A stretch of DNA of 44,727 nt from Pilasporangium apinafurcum (GCA_001600495.1 BCKE01000112.1:1-44727), one strand, 5' to 3'; shown: positions 28,120 through 36,244, counted from the stretch's first letter. Notes: generated by a model not told the origin, from the sequence alone. Translations and numbers: made by a program.

Positions 28120-28253
28120 TTTTTTTATTGTCGTTGAATCTTTTTTTTGACTTTGCGATATATTGAAAAAGATATATAGTCAAGTGCAACAACAAGTAAT
28201 TGCTCATCATAGTTTTTACCTTTTTACCAAAGACATATGCGTAATTACGTATT
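28120..28253. promoter_or_regulatory. Divergent double promoter module
   Basis: Two copies of a module lie back to back. At 28172-28205, GTGCAACAACAAGTAATTGCTCAT points leftward to the 123-residue gene. At 28209-28253, TAGTTTTTACCTTTTTACCAAAG..GTAATTACG points right to Crinkler B. The same module lies upstream of Crinklers C and D (34636-34674 and 36206-36244). Confidence 0.6.
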
Positions 28254-28300
28254 TTGCAAAATTGAAAAGGGTCGACCAAAAAAATTTCTTCATTTGAACG

Positions 28301-29242
28301 ATGACGAAGAAGTTAGTTTGCATGCTAGTGGGGGTGGCGGGAAGTGTGTTTCCCGTGGACATTGATGAGAATGATACCGTCAGTGTCTTGAAGGAGGCAA
28401 TTAAGAAGGAGAAGTCCGACATTATCAAGTGCGATGCGCATGAACTGCAGTTGTATCTCGCTAAGAAAGGTGATACATGGTTGAATAGGACCGATGCAGA
28501 AGCTCTGACGATTAAAGAGCTCTCAAACTTCACGGAAATGGGTTCTTCGGCATATCTCAATAGTGAACTTGCTTCAAACGAAGAAGTGATCCACGTCTTG
28601 GTGGTTGTTCCGACGCGAAGGGAGATCAGAGAGAAAAATAGAAATACGTTCTCTCAATTCATGGAGAAACTTGTTGCCGCGGATGTCGAAGAATTCAAGT
28701 GGGAAGTGGAACTCACTGAAGAACAGCAACGAGAGAAGTATCGAAAGTACATAGAAGACAATATTGGAGATATCCTCACGAAGGCGAATCTATGTGTGTT
28801 TGATGTGGCGAATAACGAAGACCTCCTCACTGCTCAAGTTCCTGGTCATGATATCGAATTAGCCGGAACTACGGACCTACTGATATTGAGCTCGATTGTC
28901 AAAGAATTTCCATTTGAGGTGGACACATTACCCGATGCAAGAATGTTGATCGAAGTGAAAAAAGAAGTAGAAGGCCGTCATACTTATCAAGTCATTTCGG
29001 AATTGATGGCCTTGGATTTGCTTGTTCGACAACCAGTTGCAGGGCTGTTGACCAATTTGCAAAACTTTTGGAAGTTTTTTTGGATTGGCGAAAACCGCTC
29101 AATCAAAACAACGATTCTCAAGCGACCTACCCACGCTTTTAAAATGATCAAAAAATTACTTGAGGATTCATCAAATGATGGTGATGATGAAACTCTTCCA
29201 TATGTACAAGAAGGAGCGAAGAAACAAAAATTGGAGAAGTAA
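28301..29242 (+). CDS. Crinkler B (header plus restriction-enzyme-like nuclease)
   Basis: 313 residues. The header (VCMLVGVAGSVFPVDIDENDTVSVLKEAIKKEK) carries LQLYLAK near residue 52 and HVLVVVP near 101, the two Crinkler hallmarks. There is no P-loop. The C-terminal domain has Asp192 in GTTDLLI and Glu218-Val-Lys220 in RMLIEVKKEV, followed by a QVISELMALDLL helix: a PD-(D/E)xK nuclease core with complete acidic and basic residues. This small type of Crinkler is thought to cut DNA in the nucleus. The leader TTCTTCATTTGAACGATG is shared with Crinklers C and D. It lies 170 bases before repeat gene 2. Confidence 0.85.
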   Translation: MTKKLVCMLVGVAGSVFPVDIDENDTVSVLKEAIKKEKSDIIKCDAHELQLYLAKKGDTWLNRTDAEALTIKELSNFTEMGSSAYLNSELASNEEVIHVLVVVPTRREIREKNRNTFSQFMEKLVAADVEEFKWEVELTEEQQREKYRKYIEDNIGDILTKANLCVFDVANNEDLLTAQVPGHDIELAGTTDLLILSSIVKEFPFEVDTLPDARMLIEVKKEVEGRHTYQVISELMALDLLVRQPVAGLLTNLQNFWKFFWIGENRSIKTTILKRPTHAFKMIKKLLEDSSNDGDDETLPYVQEGAKKQKLEK

Positions 29243-29330
29243 ACAAAGAACTACGTTATTACGGGTTGCAGTAAAAATGGAAAATTTGATGTGGTTTACA
29301 CAACGGCAACTTTTTTGATAATTTGATTGG
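29240..29330 (+). repeat. Dispersed repeat, copy R4
   Basis: AGTAAACAAAGAACTACGTTATTACGGG, then TTTGATGTGGTTTACACAACGGCAACTTTTTTGA, then TGATTGGCTTAGAAA. The last 90 bases of R1 line up along this length. It occupies the space between Crinkler B and repeat gene 2 and holds the latter's TGATTGG. Confidence 0.6.
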
Positions 29331-29404
29331 CTTAGAAAGAACATATGAAAACTGAATGCATAATTGGCGACTTTCTTTCAACCCACATCATTTCTTTTTC
29401 TTCC
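29324..29404 (+). promoter_or_regulatory. Promoter of W-LP repeat gene 2
   Basis: TGATTGG at 29324-29330 is followed by ACATATGAAAACTGAATGCAT, as before repeat gene 1, then TCATTTCTTTTTCTTCC (29388-29404), an initiator-like block 4 bases before ATG 29408. Confidence 0.6.
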
Positions 29405-29407
29405 TCG

Positions 29408-30706
29408 ATGGCAGCGAAAACCGAATGTAAGCAGAAATGCTGGTCGGATGAAGCTGTACCAGATCTCACACTACCACGAACTAAGAAAATCAAGGAAGAA
29501 CGTTTTAAAATCAAGCTGAGTGTATTATGGACCGATCCCAGATGCCAGAATGTGCTTTTATTTCTCGACTGGAATGAGCTCTGCGCCAATCCAGACTCGT
29601 GGATGTTGCCGGTCTTTGAAGCAAATCCAGATAAACTTCATTGGGATTTGATTTGCTTTCTTCCGAAAAGGTGGATGTTGCCACTGCTGCAAACAAATCT
29701 AGACAAGCTTGATTGGAAATGCCTCTGCTACAACTCTAAAGAATGGATATTACCATTACTACAAGCAAACATAGACAAGCTCTATTGGTGGAATCTCTGC
29801 TACAACTCTAAAGAATGGATATTACCATTATTACAAGCAAATCTAGACAAGCTTCATTGGAAAAACCTTTGCAACAAACCTCAGGAATGGATATTACCAT
29901 TTTTGACGGAGCACTTGGACAAGCTCGATTGGAAACAACTTTGTGTTTGTCCTCATGAGTGGTTACTACAGTTTTTTACAAAGCATCCAGATAAGCTTGA
30001 TTGGAAACAGCTTTGTATTGGTCCTCAAGAGTGGTTGTTGCCATTCTTTGAAGCAAATGTAAACAGACTCGATTGGGGACAACTTTGTTACGCTTCTCAA
30101 AAATGGATGCTACCACTTTTTGAAGCACATCCAGACAAGCTCTGTTGGAGAGGACTCTCTACTAGGCCTGAAAAATGGTTAATGCCATTCTTACAAGCCA
30201 ATATGGATATGCTCGATTGGAGACAACTCCACTTCATCCCTCAAGAATGTGTATTACCACTTTTTGAAGCCAACCCAAACAAGGTCAATTGGAAAGAACT
30301 CTGCAACGAACCGAAAGAATGGATGTTGCCACTTTTCGAAGCGCATCCAAAGAAGCTTATTTGGAGAAAACTCTGCACCGAATCTCCAGAATGGATGTTA
30401 CCATTATTACAAGCAAATCTAGACAAGCTCGATTGGACATATCTCTGCGTGATCCCTCGCGAATGGATGCAATCTTTTTTGACAGAACACCACGATAAGA
30501 TTGATTGGAAACAACTTTGCTATCGTCCTAAAGAATGGATGTTACCACTTTTTCAAGCGCACCCAGATAAGCTTGATTGGGAAGTACTTTGTATCACATC
30601 TGAAGAATGGATGCTACCCCTTTTTCAAGCGAATCAAGATAAACTGGACTGGAATCGTCTTCATAAACATCCTCGAGAGTGGATGGCGCCATTGTTCGAG
30701 AATTGA
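29408..30706 (+). CDS. Protein of 24-residue W-LP repeats, 2
   Basis: 432 residues from ATG 29408; the open frame starts further left but the promoter and the match to gene 1 favour this ATG (MAAKTECKQKC against MAPKDEQKRKR). After a short basic head with LPRTKKIKEERFKIKLSVLW, about fifteen units follow with the same 24-residue pattern as the longer protein: W-x-x-L-C, then W-M/I/L-L-P-L-F/L. The head segment DPRCQNV-x-x-F-L-DW-x-ELC is nearly the same in both. Unlike copy 1 it stops on a repeat without a divergent tail. It has the same likely role as a solenoid binding scaffold. R5 follows. Confidence 0.75.
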   Translation: MAAKTECKQKCWSDEAVPDLTLPRTKKIKEERFKIKLSVLWTDPRCQNVLLFLDWNELCANPDSWMLPVFEANPDKLHWDLICFLPKRWMLPLLQTNLDKLDWKCLCYNSKEWILPLLQANIDKLYWWNLCYNSKEWILPLLQANLDKLHWKNLCNKPQEWILPFLTEHLDKLDWKQLCVCPHEWLLQFFTKHPDKLDWKQLCIGPQEWLLPFFEANVNRLDWGQLCYASQKWMLPLFEAHPDKLCWRGLSTRPEKWLMPFLQANMDMLDWRQLHFIPQECVLPLFEANPNKVNWKELCNEPKEWMLPLFEAHPKKLIWRKLCTESPEWMLPLLQANLDKLDWTYLCVIPREWMQSFLTEHHDKIDWKQLCYRPKEWMLPLFQAHPDKLDWEVLCITSEEWMLPLFQANQDKLDWNRLHKHPREWMAPLFEN

Positions 30707-30721
30707 AGAGTACTCGCTAAT

Positions 30722-30775
30722 TTTATATTTGATGTGGCTTACACAGTGACAATTCTTTTTTGATAATCTGATTGG
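30722..30775 (+). repeat. Dispersed repeat, copy R5 (short)
   Basis: TTTGATGTGGCTTACACAGTGACAATTCTTTTTTGATAA, then TGATTGGCTGAA (30769-30775), matches the 3' half of R4. It lies just behind repeat gene 2, so that gene is bracketed by related sequence. Confidence 0.55.
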
Positions 30776-30808
30776 CTGAATGTATGTGTTTTCAAGCAAT
30801 CATCAGAT

Positions 30809-30843
30809 TAGTTTTTACTTTTTACTGTGTGTAATTACGTATT
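30809..30843 (+). promoter_or_regulatory. Promoter module upstream of the RNase H gene
   Basis: TAGTTTTTACTTTTTACTGTGTGTAATTACG matches the module at 28209. It lies about 140 bases before ATG 30983. A TTTATAAAA sequence near 30871 follows. Confidence 0.55.
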
Positions 30844-30982
30844 GAAGAATAGATGCTTGAGTATTTGGATGTTTATAAAAACCCCATTATGGAAATATCG
30901 AAGCGGGTTTTTTTGAAGAGAGGAGGGGGAGAAGAATAATCAGATCCCAAAACGAAACGGGCAAGAAGAAACGACAAGAAAC

Positions 30983-31504
30983 ATGAACCCCCTCAACGAT
31001 GCCGCCGCTATTCACAATTTTCCAACCGTATTGTATATGGACCATAAGATTACTACTCTATCTCAATTGGAGTTTTCTGTTGGTGACGAACTTATGTCGA
31101 AGTTGAAGAAGCTTGAATTGAAAGAAGAACTAGCCGACAAGATTGAGGTACACTGTTGGGGTAGCTCTAACGGATATGAATGCATTTTCACCCAGTATCC
31201 AAAATGGAATATTGCCAAACCAAATGATAAACCAGATCCAAAAAACAATCGTAGCTATCTTCACGCGGCATTGGCGGCCATTCGATGTATAAATGAAAAG
31301 GATCCGACTAATGAAAAGGCGCTTCTCGTTAAATCAAACAGCATAAACCTTATCAGGTCTATGAAAGAGTTGGTTCGTGGATGGAAGAAAAATGGTTGGA
31401 AAACATACAATAATAAACCAGTGGCAAACCAAGATTTGATAAGGGCTTTGGACGAGGAAAAGGGCAATCGACCTATCACATGGGAATATGTAAAAAAACA
31501 TTGA
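30983..31504 (+). CDS. RNase H-fold protein, catalytic residues lost
   Basis: 173 residues. The C-terminal two thirds follow RNase HI: a LLVKSNSINLIRSM strand-helix, WKKNGWKTYNNKPVANQDLIRALDEE, then WEYVKKH. This block (W-x-NGW-x-T-x(2-4)-P-V-x-N-x-DL) is a good match. The first catalytic aspartate site reads CWGSSNG, the glutamate site RSYLHAALAAI, and the TDS-type aspartate NSI. All three acidic residues are therefore replaced, and the end stops right after the KKH where the family continues with a glycine-rich, GN-type loop. I expect a non-catalytic RNA/DNA-hybrid binding protein or a dying gene. It sits between repeat gene 2 and the dUTPase. Confidence 0.6.
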   Translation: MNPLNDAAAIHNFPTVLYMDHKITTLSQLEFSVGDELMSKLKKLELKEELADKIEVHCWGSSNGYECIFTQYPKWNIAKPNDKPDPKNNRSYLHAALAAIRCINEKDPTNEKALLVKSNSINLIRSMKELVRGWKKNGWKTYNNKPVANQDLIRALDEEKGNRPITWEYVKKH

Positions 31505-31660
31505 TAAAAAGATTGCGAGCAAAAAAGGAAAAAAGAGTAGCTTGTCGTACTTGGAAACTCAACTATCGTCTAGTCACACTACATGTCAAAACAATATACT
31601 CTCATTTTTTGATGGTAGATCATTGGCGAAATACAAAGTATATGAAATTGACTTTTGAAG

Positions 31661-31674
31661 TATAAAAGATATAC
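31661..31674 (+). promoter_or_regulatory. TATA box of the dUTPase gene
   Basis: TATAAAAGATATAC lies about 30-43 bases before ATG 31704. The same sequence, in nearly identical form, stands before the phosphatase gene at 10345. Confidence 0.6.
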
Positions 31675-31703
31675 AAAAAAAGTATTTTGGCAAGCTTTCA
31701 ACA

Positions 31704-32297
31704 ATGTTTTCATTTACTATTAATCCTACTCCTACTCTTGTTGTTGACGGAGAAGAAATTCATGGCATCAACATTCTTGATAAGCTTCATCAGCTGATGG
31801 AGACTTCCCCAGAAGCAAAGAAGTTGTTCTTAGATGTTGCTAGCATTTATCAGCGAACTCAATTGCCTCGTCTTGGCTTTCGTCTGGAAGATCCATCTGC
31901 TATTATGCCTACAAAGCGCATTACTGATGTTGGTTACGATCTTACTGTTGTTGCCATTCATTCACGCCCAACCCGATTGACGACAATGTACGAATCGTAT
32001 GTTTCTCTGAACATTCCGCTTGGGTATTGTGTTGAGTTAGTACCTCGTAGTAGTATTTCTAAAACTGGTTACATGCTTGCCAATAATGTCGGGATTATTG
32101 ATCCAGGATATACTGTTACAGTTAAGGTCCCGTTAATCAAAGTGGATCAATCTGCTCCTAATCTTGAATTGCCTGCTAAGGTATGTCAATTGCTTCTCAA
32201 GCCATATGTTGTTAGTGAACCATTTGATGCTACTGAAACAAGTAGTATTCAAACGCATCGTGGCGTTAACGGATTTGGCTCCACAGATTGCCTATGA
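31704..32297 (+). CDS. dut: dUTPase
   Basis: 197 residues; cleaves dUTP to dUMP and keeps uracil out of DNA. All five motifs are visible: I at 73-80 (ITDVGYDL), II at 114-118 (PRSSI), III at 130-141 (GIIDPGYTVTVK), IV at 159-166 (KVCQLLLK) and V at 186-195 (RGVNGFGSTD). The catalytic Asp of motif III (D133) and the motif V glycine-phenylalanine are present, so the enzyme should be active. A ~55-residue N-terminal extension precedes the core, which is longer than in typical dUTPases. Common in large DNA viruses. The stop overlaps the end of the convergent Crinkler C gene by 6 bases. Confidence 0.92.
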   Translation: MFSFTINPTPTLVVDGEEIHGINILDKLHQLMETSPEAKKLFLDVASIYQRTQLPRLGFRLEDPSAIMPTKRITDVGYDLTVVAIHSRPTRLTTMYESYVSLNIPLGYCVELVPRSSISKTGYMLANNVGIIDPGYTVTVKVPLIKVDQSAPNLELPAKVCQLLLKPYVVSEPFDATETSSIQTHRGVNGFGSTDCL

Positions 32298-34538
32298 AAA
32301 TATCCAATCTACTTTTTTTTCCAAAACGTTTTCCTCGATGCGCGTCCAATTGAAATTCTTTCGCAAAAATCTAAGGGTTTCTACATCCGCGATACTTCGA
32401 TCTTCTAACTCCACGAAAATGACCAGCTTCTTCGCTTCGTGCTTGTTTTCGATTCCTTTAATTTCTTCCAACCCAGTAGTTTCTTTAATTCGATAGAAAA
32501 AGGCATGTGCCACAAAGTCATCGAACGTATCTTCTTTAATGACGTACGAGTCTTGTAGCGAGTGGATAAAGACAAGATGGACTGTGGTTTGCTTTGGAAT
32601 TTGCTTGATGATCGTTTTCATGTCTTCAAGTCGCAACTTATCTTTGCAATTTCTGTATTCAACCGACAAGCTGTTATCTGAGATCAAGAAGTCAATCCGG
32701 GCGTCGTTCTTTGTTGTCTCGAGATTTCCCAAGTTCAATTCTTTGGGAAGGAAGTCTGGCCATTTTACATTTGGTGGAGAGAGAAACGGAATCCGCCAAC
32801 CACTCACTGGGAATGGAAATGCAATATAATCCTCTGGAGACTCTTTCATTCCCAATTCATACAATAATGCAGAAAAGAAAGCATCGAAACCGATCCCAGA
32901 GAAGCCACCTCTGTGACTTGCAAGAACGATAGAACCAGTGATCAGAGCTTCTAGTAGCTGATTGGTCTTTTCAGATCTGGAAATTTGGATCTTATATTCC
33001 ACGATAGACAAGGCTTGATAAAACGGCACTGGATCCTTATAACGATCCTTCAATGTACGAAATCCCTTCCCTCCCATCAACACAAGGTATAGAAGAATGT
33101 CTTCGTCCATTGTTGGAAATTCGCAATCGTTTTTCCAAATAATGCCATCCTTCGTAATTTTGTTATTCTCATTGATCTTTAGGTCGAATGGTTTCGTTTC
33201 AGTGAGCCGCGCATAGTGTTCATTGATGAGATTGCTTTTGCCATTATTTGCATAGTTCATATAGCTCGAACAAAGAAGAAGACAGACTTGGCCGGCAATA
33301 AACCATGGGAAACGGTTCTTCCAATATAAAAACACATCCGATATCTTGCCAATCATCTTGTCCATGTACTCCACAATATCTTCTTCGTTCATAGGATTTT
33401 CGGAAATGTATTCGAGAGCTTCCATTGCAAACAACGGTCTGCTGTTGAACACAATGCGCTTCAATTCTTCTGGGATGTGGCCAATTGATGGATCTTGAAA
33501 GCGCGGAAGTGACGGGAACACCACACACCATAGGGAAGAAGGCTCAATGCTGCCTCGCGAATATACATCTGTCGTACCGAGTTGTATCGCACTGTTATTC
33601 GTAGAACTTGCGATTACTGGCAAACCAAGCACAGAGAATACGTTCCGCATGAATCGAAGATATCTCACTTTGGAATAATTTGTTTCGTTGAGAAGTGGGA
33701 ATTCATCCAAGAAGAAAACACAGCGCTTTTGTCTTGATGCTAAAACTTCTTCGATATCTTTTTTTCGCTTTTTCTCATTAAAGCTTTCGGCTCCAGTCAG
33801 TAGTCCCCATATGAACCCATACGTGCGGAGCTCTGAATTACGAGCAATCTCATCCACTGCACTTTCGTCCATGAGACCATAGTCAAATTTAACACACATT
33901 TGAAAAACTATCGATCTGGAAGTAAACGGACGATACACACCCTGTGATGGCGTATCACCAAATCGTGCGCAAACAAGATAAAACACGTCTAGTTCTTCGC
34001 GAGCCATGAGATTGAATGCCATCTGCGTCTTCCCCATGCCTGACGAGTTATTTAATACGATAAATGGCGCTCTCTTGATCTTCGCAACAAGATTGACAAC
34101 TTCGTCCGAATTCTTTAGCATCTTTGCCACTTCAAAATATGGTTTGAGGTATTCTTCATTTCCATATTTCTTGTTCAATCTTAGAGAAAATGACCACTGA
34201 TCCGCTCTACCACTAGAAAATATTGGAAAAACCACAAGAACATGAACCTCGTCTTCGTTTGGAGTGAAGTTTTTTCCAAAATATGCAAGATTATTGAGCC
34301 GAAGTAAAGGATTCATTTGCTTGAGGTCTTGATGAATATATTCAGATTTTGTTTCTTCCACGTAATCTCTCGTCACCCAATAGCCCTTCTTCCACTTGGC
34401 GAGATACAGCTTTATACCCCATATACCTTCGTGCTCTTTTTTTATCGCATTGGTCAGATCTTCGACAGTATCGTTCTCGTCAATATCAATAGAAAGCGGG
34501 TCCTTTCCTGTTCGCTCCAACACGTAAAACAGCTTCAT
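32292..34538 (-). CDS. Crinkler C (header, P-loop NTPase)
   Basis: 748 residues, the longest Crinkler here. The header has IKLYLAKWKKGYW near residue 37 and HVLVVFP near 100. The P-loop reads SSGMGKTQ near residue 168 in PFIVLNNSSGMGKTQMAFNL. A Walker B-like CVFFLDEFP follows near 270. The final domain has DARIDFLISDNSLSVEYRNCKDK then HLVFIHSLQDSYV, a pattern like a degenerate nuclease fold at the end. The ATG is 6 bases past a GAACGATA, whereas Crinklers B and D have GAACGATG there. So the ancestral ATG may have been lost and the present one used. It shares the leader TCATTCTTCAATTTGAA (34547-34563). Confidence 0.85.
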   Translation of the reverse strand: MKLFYVLERTGKDPLSIDIDENDTVEDLTNAIKKEHEGIWGIKLYLAKWKKGYWVTRDYVEETKSEYIHQDLKQMNPLLRLNNLAYFGKNFTPNEDEVHVLVVFPIFSSGRADQWSFSLRLNKKYGNEEYLKPYFEVAKMLKNSDEVVNLVAKIKRAPFIVLNNSSGMGKTQMAFNLMAREELDVFYLVCARFGDTPSQGVYRPFTSRSIVFQMCVKFDYGLMDESAVDEIARNSELRTYGFIWGLLTGAESFNEKKRKKDIEEVLASRQKRCVFFLDEFPLLNETNYSKVRYLRFMRNVFSVLGLPVIASSTNNSAIQLGTTDVYSRGSIEPSSLWCVVFPSLPRFQDPSIGHIPEELKRIVFNSRPLFAMEALEYISENPMNEEDIVEYMDKMIGKISDVFLYWKNRFPWFIAGQVCLLLCSSYMNYANNGKSNLINEHYARLTETKPFDLKINENNKITKDGIIWKNDCEFPTMDEDILLYLVLMGGKGFRTLKDRYKDPVPFYQALSIVEYKIQISRSEKTNQLLEALITGSIVLASHRGGFSGIGFDAFFSALLYELGMKESPEDYIAFPFPVSGWRIPFLSPPNVKWPDFLPKELNLGNLETTKNDARIDFLISDNSLSVEYRNCKDKLRLEDMKTIIKQIPKQTTVHLVFIHSLQDSYVIKEDTFDDFVAHAFFYRIKETTGLEEIKGIENKHEAKKLVIFVELEDRSIADVETLRFLRKNFNWTRIEENVLEKKVDWIFS

Positions 34539-34546
34539 CGCTATCG

Positions 34547-34563
34547 TTCAAATTGAAGAATGA
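34547..34563 (-). promoter_or_regulatory. Initiator plus FPR of Crinkler C
   Basis: On the minus strand TCATTCTTCAATTTGAA fits TCAYTYYNCAWTTTNYY except the final two bases. It lies 8 bases before the ATG at 34538. Confidence 0.6.
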
Positions 34564-34635
34564 GCTTTGGCTTGTTGTCGAATCTTTTTAAGGTTGAAAA
34601 TACGCTAAAAGAATGTATAGTTAAGTGCAACAAAT

Positions 34636-34674
34636 GTAATTACGCATTATTCTTTGGTAAAAAGTAAAAACTAT
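34636..34674 (-). promoter_or_regulatory. Promoter module of Crinkler C
   Basis: Plus-strand GTAATTACGCATTATTCTTTGGTAAAAAGTAAAAACTAT, read in reverse for the gene. The module is the same as at 28209 (TTTGGTAAAAA..TAAAAACTAT), in the same orientation relative to the gene. Confidence 0.6.
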
Positions 34675-34736
34675 CAATCTAGAAGTAATTATGCATTTTT
34701 ACCAAAATATGGAATTGAACTTCGTCTTTATCGCGT

Positions 34737-36164
34737 TCATGGCAGTGCCAATTGCGCGTGAGCTTCCAACAAATACTTTCGAAGTGCAGAAAGAGCATCA
34801 CCACCTCTGTCTGGTTCAGAGATGAACTCGAGAAGCTTCTGCTTATTCCCTTTATATAAGCGTTTGTAGATCGTATCCCGCACATATTCAGACGCAAACA
34901 TAAATCGATCACCATGGAAATCACCCCGTATACGCTTGTGAAGCAAATGATACGACATTATACTGTAATCGTGATCAAATCTGCTACAAGCGTTCTTCAA
35001 AGTGTCCAAATCAAAAACACCATCAATCGCTGATTCGAGAAAACTCTGTTGGCACTTAGCTTGCGCATACGGCAACACATAACGAGCGATGCCACCCCAT
35101 CGACGAAAACGGTCTTCAACAATGTCCTTAGGGATGCGCTGATAGAGAAGCTCATGACACTTCATAATTTCTTCCTTTGACCACACAGGCATATAACAAA
35201 ATGTGCAACTTGTCTTGTTGAACTGATACCAAATTTCACGACTTGGATAGGTCAACAGGATCGTCTTAGCTTCAACATAAACAGGCTTGAACTCATCAAC
35301 AATGTAGTATGTTGTCTCTTTTTTGAGAATTCTGACAAAATCGTCTTGTTTTCCTCGAATAACCACATCGCGAGAGAAGAGAATGCGTTCCCTGGACATT
35401 CCTCTCTCGTACACCACAGTATTACCTAAACGCGCAAGGTGATGCAAGATGAAATATCCGAAAAAAGTCTTGCCAATTCCAGGATTTCCCAAGATCACGA
35501 GATGCGGTGTTCTTTTTGTATGAATGATCGTCCATGCTACTTCAAGCAGATGTGGGTAACAATGGCGAATATATATCGAAGAACCAAGAGTTTCATCTCC
35601 AAAAAGAAACACATCTTGTGGTAGAGTAATCATGGCATCGGGCTCAATTTTAGTGGTGTCCTCGATAAGTGCTTTCCAAAACGCCACGAGATCTGGTGGA
35701 TTTACGGTCATATACGTCGTCACTGGCATATCCACATCATCCACAGTGATTCTTGTCAACAGTTTAGTTATCATAGTCACAATAGGCCAGTTGCGATCCC
35801 GAATGCGCTTGCGGTCACTAACAAGCAAATCATCTGGGATAACCACCAGGACGTGAAGGACCTCGTCGTCATCATTTAAACCCGTGAACACCTTGTGAAT
35901 TTTTTCCGTTTCTAGCAGCTCTGTGCTCAGCAGATCTTGAATATGTGATTTCTCCCCATTTCTCAATGCTTTCATTTCTTCAGATGCACTAGGAAGCCAT
36001 ACGTCATCAGTCTTGGCGAGATACAACTTCAATTCACTCGCATCACACTTGATCTTGTCCTTCTCCTTGATCGCTTTCTTCAAATCGTCGATGGTATCGT
36101 TCTCATCAATATCCACGGGGAACGCGCTTCCTGCCACACCCACTAGCTTGCAAAACAGCTTCAT
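34737..36164 (-). CDS. Crinkler D (header, P-loop NTPase, shortened)
   Basis: 475 residues. The header MKLFCKLVGVAGSAFPVDIDENDT is nearly the same as Crinkler B, with LKLYLAK at about residue 46 and HVLVVIP near 104. The P-loop is GNPGIGKT at about residue 225-232 in LVILGNPGIGKTFFGYF. CYMPVWSKEEIMKCHELL and RWGGIARYVLP follow, as in Crinkler A. After a LRKYLLEAHAQLALP segment the frame closes, and no nuclease-like end follows; Crinkler A continues for another 180 or so residues here. It may be truncated or a natural short form. The module at 36206-36244 and CTCATTTCTTTATTTGAACG lie upstream. Confidence 0.82.
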   Translation of the reverse strand: MKLFCKLVGVAGSAFPVDIDENDTIDDLKKAIKEKDKIKCDASELKLYLAKTDDVWLPSASEEMKALRNGEKSHIQDLLSTELLETEKIHKVFTGLNDDDEVLHVLVVIPDDLLVSDRKRIRDRNWPIVTMITKLLTRITVDDVDMPVTTYMTVNPPDLVAFWKALIEDTTKIEPDAMITLPQDVFLFGDETLGSSIYIRHCYPHLLEVAWTIIHTKRTPHLVILGNPGIGKTFFGYFILHHLARLGNTVVYERGMSRERILFSRDVVIRGKQDDFVRILKKETTYYIVDEFKPVYVEAKTILLTYPSREIWYQFNKTSCTFCYMPVWSKEEIMKCHELLYQRIPKDIVEDRFRRWGGIARYVLPYAQAKCQQSFLESAIDGVFDLDTLKNACSRFDHDYSIMSYHLLHKRIRGDFHGDRFMFASEYVRDTIYKRLYKGNKQKLLEFISEPDRGGDALSALRKYLLEAHAQLALP

Positions 36165-36166
36165 CG

Positions 36167-36244
36167 TTCAAATAAAGAAATGAGCTGTGTACAGGTGCAA
36201 CAAAGGTAATGACTCATTATTCTTTATTAAAAAGTAAAAACTAT
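36167..36244 (-). promoter_or_regulatory. Leader and promoter module of Crinkler D
   Basis: Minus-strand CTCATTTCTTTATTTGAAC at 36167-36185 is initiator-like. Plus-strand GTAATGACTCATTATTCTTTATTAAAAAGTAAAAACTAT at 36206-36244 is the conserved module. This copy has TGACTCA, an AP-1/GCN4-type site, where the others have TTACG. Confidence 0.6.
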
